Virus record (IMG/VR): IMGVR_UViG_3300006315_000011
Location: 1-23,554 of that record
DNA: 23,554 nucleotides
Strand: one strand, 5' to 3'
Source: a virus
Under the pieces are notes generated by a model. The model was given only the letters and a program-made list of their open reading frames with translations. It was not told the origin of the DNA and ran no database searches. Of this stretch, positions 14,513-21,995 are shown piece by piece (position 1 is the first letter of the stretch; each line of letters starts with the position of its first letter). The position numbers and the translations under genes were made by a program.

Positions 14513-14722
14513 ATGGCTAAGGTTACAGTCATATCATACCACAACGGAGGTATGCCCAGGGAGATGGAAGGTGGAACACCATCTGAGCTTGCTCAGGAGT
14601 TAGACCTTTCACTTCAAGGTGTTCAAATACATGTAGACAGTGGTGAGGCTAACCCCTCTCAAACTCTCGCTGATGGTCAATTTGTCTCTTTTCAAAAGAG
14701 CAAAGTAGCATCAGGTAAGTAG
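14513..14722 (+). CDS. Ubiquitin-like beta-grasp protein (69 aa)
   Basis: Predicted protein tag of a ubiquitin-like conjugation system. The sequence fits the beta-grasp order: strand KVTVISYH (3-10), second strand to about 19, helix GTPSELAQELDLS (21-33), strand VQIHVDS (37-43), and a final strand after TLADGQFVSF (51-60). That LADGQ-V-F turn and strand is the ThiS/MoaD and PRTRC-C hallmark. The tail is KSKVASGK, so the usual terminal Gly-Gly is replaced by Ser-Gly-Lys; a JAMM enzyme could trim the Lys. GGAGGATAAA precedes the ATG. Codons are GC-richer than those of its neighbours, like the capsid gene. A sulfur carrier for cofactor synthesis is the alternative, but no ThiG, MoaE or other pathway gene is present. 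Confidence 0.75.
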   Translation: MAKVTVISYHNGGMPREMEGGTPSELAQELDLSLQGVQIHVDSGEANPSQTLADGQFVSFQKSKVASGK

Positions 14723-14741
14723 ACCCCCGTCTGCATACAAG

Positions 14742-14779
14742 AGAATAGGGTGGAGTTTAATTACTTCGCCCTGTTCTTT
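14742..14779 (+). terminator. Terminator or attenuator between Ubl and E2-like genes
   Basis: A 15-bp stem pairs 14742-14756 with 14763-14777, including three G-U pairs, across the loop TTAATT. A short TTT follows before AAATAA. The weak T-run suggests partial read-through, so that Ubl message would exceed message for the three enzymes. Confidence 0.6.
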
Positions 14780-14817
14780 AAATAATCCCAATAACTTAAA
14801 TAATAATAGGAGTTATC

Positions 14818-16533
14818 ATGACTTACAAAATTGATAAAACCTTTCCAGCTAAGTTAGGAGATATCACAGATACACGATCATTACCATTTGATGTAAATGC
14901 TGCAGCTTATGAAGGTAGGCTAAAAAGAGTATTTAAAAAATTGTTTGGTAGTAAAGTAGTAGAAAATGATTATTGGAAAACATTAATCAAAATGATATCT
15001 GATCCAAGTGAAACATTTGGATTAGTAGAAATTGATGGTTTCCTATCTGATATGGCAGGAAAAGATGATATTGCATTAGTATTTAATATGGGAATACCAA
15101 GACTCAGAGGAAGAAAAGTATATTATTTAGACAGAATATATGTCAGAATACCAATGAATGGTGATTTAAAATTTTACAATTCAGGAGTAGAAGATAATGA
15201 TGTATATTGGCATAGAGATTACAAAGTTCCTGCTTGGCATCCACATATTCAAAATGCAGTAGCGTGCTTAGGTTCTTATGGAACTGAATTAGCAAGATGG
15301 AAATCTGAAGCAAACCCTATAATGTATCTAAGAACATTACATATGTTTTTAAATACTTGGAATAGACAATCACCTTTCTTTGATATTAATAATACTAAGA
15401 TAGATTGCCAAAGTGATAAAAAATCATTTAAACGATCAAAGATATTTAATAGTATGTTTAATCATGGTCTTGCAAGTCCAGTAAAAGATGAAAATTTTAT
15501 CCTGGATAATGTAGATAAAATAAATACTGGTTCAGTTCAAAATGATATTTATATCATTGCGACAATTCTCGAAAAATTGTATTATGTAAGAGAAGAAATC
15601 GGAAGTGAAATAGTTAATAAAATGGATCATGATCAATGGCTTTACTTACGAAATATTCGTGAAGAAGCTGTTAAAAGAAGAGGTAATTCTAGTTCATTAA
15701 GGTCTTTTAGTCTCATTAATGCAAGAACAGAAGTTCGTATTATGATTCCTGAATATAATAATGAAACTACTTCAGTAAGAAGAAAATCAATAAAGACGCA
15801 TAAAGTAACAAGTACAATGGAATATAGAGTAAAGAGCAATATATTAAGAGGATTAGAATATTTAATGGAAAATATATATAATTATCTTAACAAGGGAGCT
15901 ATTTATAATATAATTTACAATGAATCTGATTATGCTATTAATCTTTATTGTAATTATTATGTTCCAGCTTTAGTTAGAGAACAGAAGCATTTTGATAAAA
16001 TGACAAAGACTGATAAATATCTAACAAGAATACATAGGGAAAGTAGCGAAAGCAATATAGTAGATAGATCGTTAACTAAAGATAAGTTTGATTTAATAAG
16101 AAGAACTAATCTTAGAAGACAGAGAACTAATCGAATGATGATAAAACATTATGGTGATATGTTTACAAAAGATTTTGTCTATGAAACTATTTGCAATAAA
16201 ATAAAAGATGCTTTCTATTATCAAATAGATGAAGAAATGCATGATTGGCAAACATACCCTAATCTTTTGGATAGAGGAGCTTTCTGGATTAATGCAAATA
16301 TATATCACGCTGATGAAGATTATGATATGCATGTAGAAATCTTAGAAGGATTATATCCAAATAACTTAACTGAATTAATAAAACTATATGAAGATATTAA
16401 AAGAAGTGTAATTCAAGAAGAATCTAAACATTTAATATCAGAGTATTCAAAAGTCATAAGGAGTCTAGAAAAATATGACAAAACTAATCATACCGAAGAA
16501 GATACACAACAAGTACACCTATCTTTTGAATAG
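14818..16533 (+). CDS. E2-like ubiquitin-conjugating domain fused to a large helical region (571 aa)
   Basis: Residues about 65-190 look like an E2 (UBC-fold) domain: strands at FGLVEID (67-73), IALVFNM (85-91) and VYYLDRIYVRIP (101-112), then the loop PAWHPHIQNAVACLG with His141, His143 and Cys150, then a helix with the segment MFLNTWNRQSPFFDI (176-190). An HPH-x-n-CLG arrangement ahead of a helix with an N-x-x-SP-aromatic end is what prokaryotic E2 families show; Cys150 would take the Ubl as a thioester. Residues 200-571 are charged, Tyr/Asn/Lys-rich and helical, with no family I know; they may choose the target. TAGGAG precedes the ATG. The end overlaps the JAB gene by 59 bases. The E2 call rests on this motif and on the neighbours. 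Confidence 0.7.
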   Translation: MTYKIDKTFPAKLGDITDTRSLPFDVNAAAYEGRLKRVFKKLFGSKVVENDYWKTLIKMISDPSETFGLVEIDGFLSDMAGKDDIALVFNMGIPRLRGRKVYYLDRIYVRIPMNGDLKFYNSGVEDNDVYWHRDYKVPAWHPHIQNAVACLGSYGTELARWKSEANPIMYLRTLHMFLNTWNRQSPFFDINNTKIDCQSDKKSFKRSKIFNSMFNHGLASPVKDENFILDNVDKINTGSVQNDIYIIATILEKLYYVREEIGSEIVNKMDHDQWLYLRNIREEAVKRRGNSSSLRSFSLINARTEVRIMIPEYNNETTSVRRKSIKTHKVTSTMEYRVKSNILRGLEYLMENIYNYLNKGAIYNIIYNESDYAINLYCNYYVPALVREQKHFDKMTKTDKYLTRIHRESSESNIVDRSLTKDKFDLIRRTNLRRQRTNRMMIKHYGDMFTKDFVYETICNKIKDAFYYQIDEEMHDWQTYPNLLDRGAFWINANIYHADEDYDMHVEILEGLYPNNLTELIKLYEDIKRSVIQEESKHLISEYSKVIRSLEKYDKTNHTEEDTQQVHLSFE

Positions 16534-17305
16534 GTTTAAGAGCTTAGAGTGGTCTGGCCCTGCATGGTATAGAGTTAAAACAGATAAAGATGGTTTTCCA
16601 ACTGAATGGAGAATTATTCATTTCCACCCATTAGATTTAGGCAGTCATGCTGCTACTGAGTGGGAAGCTAAAGACTTAGCTAAAATTCTGAAAGAAACCT
16701 ATGCTCTTATGCCAAGCTTGAAGAAAGCTTACATGGGTTTAATCCATAGTCATAATACTATGGGAGCGTTCCTATCTGGAACGGATACAAGTACAATCCA
16801 AGAGATGGCACCTGATGAAGGATTCTACGGCAGCTTGGTGGTCGCCAGTGCTGGCAAAGCTTTGCATGCCTTTGGATTTGGTTACAAAGATCAGTATAAA
16901 TGTGCTCATTCAATAGAGGTTGATGAAAAGGATATAGAAATTAATATTCCTGGTTTAAAACCTGAAGATGAATGGGTCGCTATAGCTGATAAGATTGAAA
17001 AAGATAAGCCAAAATCTAAATCTGGAAATCAGGTAGCTATATGGAATGGTCGTAGATTACAAAATGTTCCAAGTGTTAATAACATTGCGAATAATAAGAA
17101 AGAAGTTATATTAAGTAAATTAACTGCTAAGAAGAGAAAAATAGCTGAAGATATTTTATTAAAAAATGATGCAGCAGAAATGACTGATATAGCAGCAGAA
17201 GATGCTTTACATAATCTTGGAATTGATCTAATGGATGTATTAAAGCTTATGGACGACGATTATAATTATGGATATGGATATGGAGGCTATAATGGATTCT
17301 ACTAG
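16475..17305 (+). CDS. JAMM/JAB-domain Ubl isopeptidase (276 aa)
   Basis: Predicted zinc metalloprotease that removes Ubl from targets and may trim the Ubl tail. The JAMM motif is complete: Glu25 in LEWSG, then His91-Ser-His93, Ser101 and Asp104 in HSHNTMGAFLSGTD, the spacing H-x-H-x7-S-x-x-D. This form, with EWSG and MGAFLSGTD, is like the JAB proteins that accompany E1 and E2 genes in prokaryotes. Residues 145-245 are a charged helical region of unknown role, and the C-terminus is acidic then Tyr/Gly-rich (YGYGYGGYNGFY). AAGGAG is 11 bases before the ATG, inside the upstream gene; the start overlaps the E2-like frame by 59 bases, and its stop lies in the E1-like gene. Confidence 0.88.
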   Translation: MTKLIIPKKIHNKYTYLLNRFKSLEWSGPAWYRVKTDKDGFPTEWRIIHFHPLDLGSHAATEWEAKDLAKILKETYALMPSLKKAYMGLIHSHNTMGAFLSGTDTSTIQEMAPDEGFYGSLVVASAGKALHAFGFGYKDQYKCAHSIEVDEKDIEINIPGLKPEDEWVAIADKIEKDKPKSKSGNQVAIWNGRRLQNVPSVNNIANNKKEVILSKLTAKKRKIAEDILLKNDAAEMTDIAAEDALHNLGIDLMDVLKLMDDDYNYGYGYGGYNGFY

Positions 17306-17957
17306 ATTCTTAAGAAATAAGGATTTGATTCCTCAGAGTAAACTAGACCATATTGGTCTGGTTGGATTAGGAGGTATCGGCTCACAGCTGGTACCTCTTT
17401 TATCCATCATGGGATGGAAGAAAATGACAGGCTGGGATCACGATAGATTAGAAGAACATAATTTGAGTACCACAATGTTTCCTCAAGGAGCATTAGGTAA
17501 ATCAAAAGCTGAAGTAGCTGAAAATGTTTCTAATTTATATTCTGTTAAGCCTGGGAATAATAGATTCTTTGAAGAATACTATGATGAAACAAGTCCCACA
17601 TTACCGAAAATGATCACTTGTCTTGACAATATGGAAGGTAGGTTAGTAGCCTATAATAAATGGTTAGAACAAAGCAATAGACAATTCTTTATTGATTTAA
17701 GAATGGGAGCTATGGCTATGGAAATCATTACAGCAACTAAGGAAAATGATAAGTATTTAGATACCTGGTTGCCTTCTCATGAGATAAGTGAAGAACCGTG
17801 TACAATGAAGCATACAATCTTTACAGCTTCTATAGTTGGAGGCTTTGGCGTAGACCAAGTCTTTAATGTAGTTGCAAAAAGACCGTACTATTCGTATATT
17901 TGGATAGGCTTAATGCCACTCGAAATGCGAACTGAAAATCTCATTATAACACACTAA
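17292..17957 (+). CDS. E1-like Ubl-activating enzyme, ThiF family (221 aa)
   Basis: Predicted to adenylate the Ubl C-terminus and pass it to the E2-like protein. The Rossmann nucleotide site GLGGIGS is at residues 25-31. It is followed by acidic Asp49 and Asp51 with EEHNLS (53-58), the usual ribose and metal site of ThiF/E1 enzymes, and by CLDNMEGR (110-117). Cys170 in EEPC is the best candidate for the thioester cysteine. The paired C-x-x-C zinc sites of ThiF and MoeB are missing, which fits the compact E1 forms of conjugation systems. I choose ATG at 17292 with GGAGG 5 bases ahead; a start at 17268 would add 8 residues with no binding site. It overlaps the JAB gene by 14 bases. Confidence 0.87.
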   Translation: MDSTRFLRNKDLIPQSKLDHIGLVGLGGIGSQLVPLLSIMGWKKMTGWDHDRLEEHNLSTTMFPQGALGKSKAEVAENVSNLYSVKPGNNRFFEEYYDETSPTLPKMITCLDNMEGRLVAYNKWLEQSNRQFFIDLRMGAMAMEIITATKENDKYLDTWLPSHEISEEPCTMKHTIFTASIVGGFGVDQVFNVVAKRPYYSYIWIGLMPLEMRTENLIITH

Positions 17958-17969
17958 AAAGGATAGTCT

Positions 17970-18830
17970 ATGGATATTAATGTAAGAAAAGTATCTACTG
18001 ACTGGACGACTTTGCCTACTGGGCTGACTTGGTATTTTATCGGTCAGCCTAAGACAGGCAAGACAACACAAGCCAGTAAATGGAGTCCCAATGGAGCCGA
18101 GGGATGTCTATTAATTGATACTGATTTAGGCTCTGATTTTGTTGAGGGAGCGAATACAGTTACTGTTACCTCATTAAATACACCAGTAAGACCCAAAATG
18201 ATTGATAATAAACAAGTTACAGAAAAAGGTAAGCCCGTTACAGAGGTTGTACCACATGATGAACGAGGTTATTATAATCGATCTGGAGATATCGGAGAAC
18301 CAATGGAAGTATATTCTATGGTAGAAGTATACTATTGGTTAAAAGATAATTTGAAAAAATTACCTTATGATACTATTGTTATTGATACTATTGATCATAT
18401 AAATAGATGGATCGAATTAGAAGTATGTGATGAAAGAGGTCAAGCAGCAATGGGAGAAGGTTCTTCCTGGGGTGCTGACTGGGCACAGGCGAGAAAGAAG
18501 AATCTTGACATAGTAAAAAAGTTTCAAACATTGTGTAAATCATTAGGGAGAAATCTCGTATTGATTTCACATGCTAAAAGTACCGTTATAACTGACGGTA
18601 AAAGTCAGTTAGGGCCAGAGTTACCCAGAGGGTTAGCTTATGCTTTAACTGCAAGTGCAGATGTGATAGGGTACGCTATGGCTTCTAAAGAAGATGGAAA
18701 ATTCTATCTTTCTTTTAAGGCATATGATGAAAGGACTGTAGGCAGTAGGCTCAAGCCGTTAGCCCAGAAAGTCCTTGAATTTGATTACGATAGCGTAATA
18801 AATGAAATCCTAAAATACAAAGAAGAATAG
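17970..18830 (+). CDS. Sak4-like RecA-fold recombination ATPase (286 aa)
   Basis: Single-strand annealing recombinases of the Sak4 type are small RecA-core NTPases coded next to an SSB in many phages. Here Walker A GQPKTGKTT lies at residues 25-33, Walker B TIVIDTID at 135-142, and a polar loop with LISHAKS at 198-204. The acidic, Gly-rich GEGSSWGADW segment at 162-171 is also typical of this group. AAGGAT precedes the ATG, 12 bases after the E1-like gene, so it is in one transcript with the Ubl cassette. An SSB-like candidate follows directly, supporting the assignment. Confidence 0.8.
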   Translation: MDINVRKVSTDWTTLPTGLTWYFIGQPKTGKTTQASKWSPNGAEGCLLIDTDLGSDFVEGANTVTVTSLNTPVRPKMIDNKQVTEKGKPVTEVVPHDERGYYNRSGDIGEPMEVYSMVEVYYWLKDNLKKLPYDTIVIDTIDHINRWIELEVCDERGQAAMGEGSSWGADWAQARKKNLDIVKKFQTLCKSLGRNLVLISHAKSTVITDGKSQLGPELPRGLAYALTASADVIGYAMASKEDGKFYLSFKAYDERTVGSRLKPLAQKVLEFDYDSVINEILKYKEE

Positions 18831-18839
18831 GAGACGCCT

Positions 18840-19475
18840 ATGCCATTTAGAGGTTCTTACGAACAAAGTTCAGACAACTCAGGAGGAGCAAATTTTCTTG
18901 GATATCAAGAGGTTGCATTAACTGATGTTGTAGATAAATCAGCTGATTATCCAAATATGGATATGTTTCTAGAAATACATTTTAGAAATGGAAATTCACA
19001 ATATCCCTGGAAATATAGTCTATTAGGCTCATTTGACAGAGAAGATGATGATACTATATCTGGAAATAGCAGTTTATTAAAAAGAATCCTGTACTTTACT
19101 GATGCTATTGGCTGGTCTGGTGGTGTTAATAAATATGGTAAGTGGGTAGACAATGATGATAAAGCTGTAGAAGATATTGCAGGTTTATTCAATAGTGAGT
19201 TTACTGCTGCCAATTATGGATTAACAGATTCAGAAGCTGAACATAAGTATTATATATATACTTATAAGAAGTGGAATGAAAAAGCTGGAAAAGCATACAC
19301 TACTGTATGTCCAAAAATTGTAAAGAATGACGAAAGAAATCGAAATGATCTCGAAAGTTATATCAAATACATGAAAGCTAATAAATTCATTGTAGAGCAC
19401 GATGATACAAAAACACCTGTTTCTAATGGGGACATGACCAGTACCACTACTGGTAGTTCTCGAAACATGTTCTAA
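18840..19475 (+). CDS. Putative single-stranded DNA-binding protein (211 aa)
   Basis: Called from place and shape more than motif. It lies 9 bases after the Sak4-like gene and just before the primase-helicase, the usual location of phage SSB-like proteins. Residues 20-170 alternate beta-type segments with aromatic residues, as in OB folds. The C-terminal 35 residues are disordered, Ser/Thr/Asn-rich, and end in Asn-Met-Phe, a hydrophobic tip like those SSBs use to bind partners, though the acidic tail is weak. GGAGACGCCT lies ahead of the ATG. DUF669-like proteins are the known comparison. Confidence 0.5.
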   Translation: MPFRGSYEQSSDNSGGANFLGYQEVALTDVVDKSADYPNMDMFLEIHFRNGNSQYPWKYSLLGSFDREDDDTISGNSSLLKRILYFTDAIGWSGGVNKYGKWVDNDDKAVEDIAGLFNSEFTAANYGLTDSEAEHKYYIYTYKKWNEKAGKAYTTVCPKIVKNDERNRNDLESYIKYMKANKFIVEHDDTKTPVSNGDMTSTTTGSSRNMF

Positions 19476-21308
19476 GTGGAACTTTATCACGAAGTAGCGA
19501 TAGGGGGCCCTCAGAACAGAGGGCTCCTTATTCCTCAGGAACAAGTGATTGATGTTATATTAGAACACGGTCAAAAATATGCTGTATACAAGAGTCTATA
19601 TCTATACGATGAAGAAGGAAGACAGTATCATAAGCTAAGAAAAACATTTAAAGATTTTCTAGGTAAGAGATACATAAAAGATGTATTAATTGATATAGAT
19701 AGAGCTGATAACACTGACGAATATACACTAAACAAAACAAAAAGTGTATTATTTGAATTAGAAGAGTTAGGAGTTCAAAAACGCTCTTATAATATCTATT
19801 TTAGTGGAACTGGATATCATATAATAATAAGTGGAGAATGTTTTAATTTCCCAGAAGGAAGTTCGGATTTACCGTTTATTGTTAAAGAAACTATGAATAA
19901 TTTATTCAGTGATATAGATTTAGCAGTATATAATAGAACATCAATATATAGATGTGAAGCTACCTTGAATCCAAAATCTGGATTATATAAAATTCCATTA
20001 AATCATAAAGAAATAAATACTCTTTCAGCTGAAGATATAATATCTAATGCTAAAGATCAAATTATATCTCAAGGTGAACCTATTTGGGGAGATGGTGAGT
20101 TACAAAAGAATGTACTTACTGAAGTTCCAAAAATAAGGGTTATGGAATCAAATGTAGAACCACGCAATATAGTGCCCTGTGTTCAAAAGATGTATAAACT
20201 TGGCCCAGAAGAAGGATCAAGAAATAATACTTTGATGCGAATAGCATCCCATTTCTTTAGGCACGGTATACCAAGTGAAGCAGCTAAGGCTTCATTATTG
20301 CATTGGAATAACGGACAATTAAGAAACGATGTAATTATAAAAAAGGTAGAAGACACCTATCGTGGTGGATACAAATATGGCTGTAAAGATGTATTAATGG
20401 CTAAGTACTGCCAAACGCATTGTATCCATTACAAAAGAAAAGATTATTTGATTGATGTAAAGAATAGTGAAGAGCTGCAATCAGAATTGGCAGAGAGATT
20501 AGAAACTGATTTTTCTGGTAGAACAATTGATTTAGCTCAGTCATTAGGAGTACATGATAAAGATGCAACAGTATATCCAGGTGAATTAGTAACTATATTT
20601 GGATCAACAGGAGCTAACAAAACGGCTCTTGCTCAAAATATAGTGCTAGGTTATAATGCTGAGTATGATCAAATAGTCAAAGAAAAACAAATACCAACAT
20701 TATTCTTATCTTTAGAATTATCAGGATTTGTAATGCATAGAAGAAATTTACAAATTGTTTCAGGAGCAGATAAAAATACTGTAATGAACAAATATAAAGC
20801 TCTCTATGATTACCACAAAGAAGAACTAAGCCACATAATAATGCAATCAGTAAGCCCCACAATACCACAAATACAAGACAAGATTAAACAGCTGCAACCT
20901 AAATGTGTTGTAATTGATTATATAGACCTCGTAGATGTACCTTTTAATAAAAGAGGAGAGTACGAAAAGCTTAATTATATAAGCCACTCTCTATCAAATG
21001 TTGCAGTAAATGAAGATATTATTATCATACAGATTTCTCAAGTATCAAGAGATTACTCTAGAAATCAGATAATGGATTTATATGCAGCTAAAGGGAGTGG
21101 AGCAATTGAAAATGCTTCAAGAAAAGTTATTGGTATAACAGGTTCTTCAGATGAAACTGAAAAGAAAGTCTCTTTATTCAAGAACAGCGATGGTGATCTC
21201 TTCGATGTCAAGTTAGAATGGACACCATCATTTAGATTAAAGAGAAAAAAGACTGAAGAAAAAATAGATAAGCCAATGAAAAAGAAATTCACAATAGTGG
21301 AGGAATAA
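19476..21308 (+). CDS. Primase-helicase fusion (610 aa)
   Basis: An AEP-type primase and a DnaB-type helicase in one chain, for phage DNA replication. Residues 65-175 hold the primase signature: DVLIDID (Asp73, Asp75), the SGTGYH loop (110-115, His115) and DIDLAVYNR with YRCEAT and YKIPL further on. Residues 230-320 form a linker domain with Cys303, Cys312 and Cys316, a likely metal site. The helicase shows Walker A GSTGANKT (366-373), Walker B CVVIDYID (477-484) and QISQVSR (519-525). It starts with GTG at the base after the preceding stop, with no good binding site, so it depends on coupling. The stop overlaps the next ATG (TAATG). Confidence 0.88.
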   Translation: MELYHEVAIGGPQNRGLLIPQEQVIDVILEHGQKYAVYKSLYLYDEEGRQYHKLRKTFKDFLGKRYIKDVLIDIDRADNTDEYTLNKTKSVLFELEELGVQKRSYNIYFSGTGYHIIISGECFNFPEGSSDLPFIVKETMNNLFSDIDLAVYNRTSIYRCEATLNPKSGLYKIPLNHKEINTLSAEDIISNAKDQIISQGEPIWGDGELQKNVLTEVPKIRVMESNVEPRNIVPCVQKMYKLGPEEGSRNNTLMRIASHFFRHGIPSEAAKASLLHWNNGQLRNDVIIKKVEDTYRGGYKYGCKDVLMAKYCQTHCIHYKRKDYLIDVKNSEELQSELAERLETDFSGRTIDLAQSLGVHDKDATVYPGELVTIFGSTGANKTALAQNIVLGYNAEYDQIVKEKQIPTLFLSLELSGFVMHRRNLQIVSGADKNTVMNKYKALYDYHKEELSHIIMQSVSPTIPQIQDKIKQLQPKCVVIDYIDLVDVPFNKRGEYEKLNYISHSLSNVAVNEDIIIIQISQVSRDYSRNQIMDLYAAKGSGAIENASRKVIGITGSSDETEKKVSLFKNSDGDLFDVKLEWTPSFRLKRKKTEEKIDKPMKKKFTIVEE

Positions 21309-21862
21309 TGGCAACAACAAAAGAAATAGTTGGTGAGTTGATTGATGTAAATCAACAAATGGAATTACTAGAAAAAAACAATGACATTGACATGGAAGAG
21401 CACAAGCTTCTCGAAGAGAAGCGAATGACACTACACAAGCAAGTCAGGACAAAAATCCAAAATGTCGACTACTTTATGATGGAACTTAACAAAAAAGAAC
21501 ACTTAATTGATGCTGAGGTTGAAGCACTAAAAGATGAGATTGACAGGTTAAGGTCTCGAAGAAGAGGGTTGGAGAGAACGAAAGATTTCTTCAACAAAAA
21601 TCTTCTTCCAGCAGTCATAATGGAAATTGGGAATGATGATGGAGTATATGAAACTGATACCGCAAGGTATAAGCTTTATGAAACATTTGGCCCAGTAGAT
21701 GTTGATCCTCATAGTATATCAGACGACTTTAAGAAAGTTGAGATAGTTGAGAAATTGGATAAAGTAAAAGCTAGAAAAGCTGCTATTGCGGCATTTAATT
21801 CTGAAAAAGATATGCCAGAAGGCATAAACATAAAGAAAGTTAAACGCGTAAAGAGATCGTAA
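21308..21862 (+). CDS. Siphovirus Gp157-like protein (184 aa)
   Basis: Matches the style of the Gp157 family, found in many phages beside recombination genes: a long N-terminal helical region with heptads and many Glu/Lys (residues 5-105), then a shorter folded end with a beta-type segment at about 113-130 and a basic C-terminus KVKRVKRS. The ATG overlaps the stop of the primase-helicase gene. The function of the family is not settled; association with DNA replication or host immunity to infection has been proposed. Family naming is from pattern recognition. Confidence 0.7.
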   Translation: MATTKEIVGELIDVNQQMELLEKNNDIDMEEHKLLEEKRMTLHKQVRTKIQNVDYFMMELNKKEHLIDAEVEALKDEIDRLRSRRRGLERTKDFFNKNLLPAVIMEIGNDDGVYETDTARYKLYETFGPVDVDPHSISDDFKKVEIVEKLDKVKARKAAIAAFNSEKDMPEGINIKKVKRVKRS

Positions 21863-21908
21863 TTTGGACTCATTATTATCTCTTGCAACCTCTACGAGTT
21901 TAGCTATA

Positions 21909-21995
21909 AATTATATAGGGCTCAGTTGTTCCACTTGCTCCCAGAATGAGTATAGTAGACAGTGAGAAATACACCTATGCTGAGCCCTTATAATT
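21909..21995 (+). ncRNA. Long imperfect stem abutting the HNH start codon
   Basis: A 16-bp stem with one bulged T pairs 21909-21925 with 21980-21995. Its core is GGGCTCAG/CTGAGCCC, and its far end stops one base before the HNH ATG at 21996. The 54 bases inside can form a CACT/AGTG pair and a CTC/GAG hairpin. Length and outline are tRNA-like, but no T-loop or D-loop sequence fits, so it is not a tRNA. It leaves the HNH gene without a free ribosome binding site. Confidence 0.5.

Noticed and set aside
17268-17291. Earlier start for the E1-like gene
   Set aside because: It would encode MDMDMEAI from the DNA that codes the Tyr/Gly tail of the JAB protein, with no binding site; ATG at 17292 has GGAGG at ideal distance.
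14513-17957. Thiamin or molybdopterin cofactor pathway (ThiS/MoaD with ThiF/MoeB)
   Set aside because: No thiG, moaE or similar gene, the E1-like protein lacks the paired Cys zinc sites, and a JAMM protein plus an E2-like site point to conjugation.
21909-21995. Possible tRNA before the HNH gene
   Set aside because: The 8-bp core looks like an acceptor stem, but neither strand has a T-loop, D-loop or anticodon arm in the right place.
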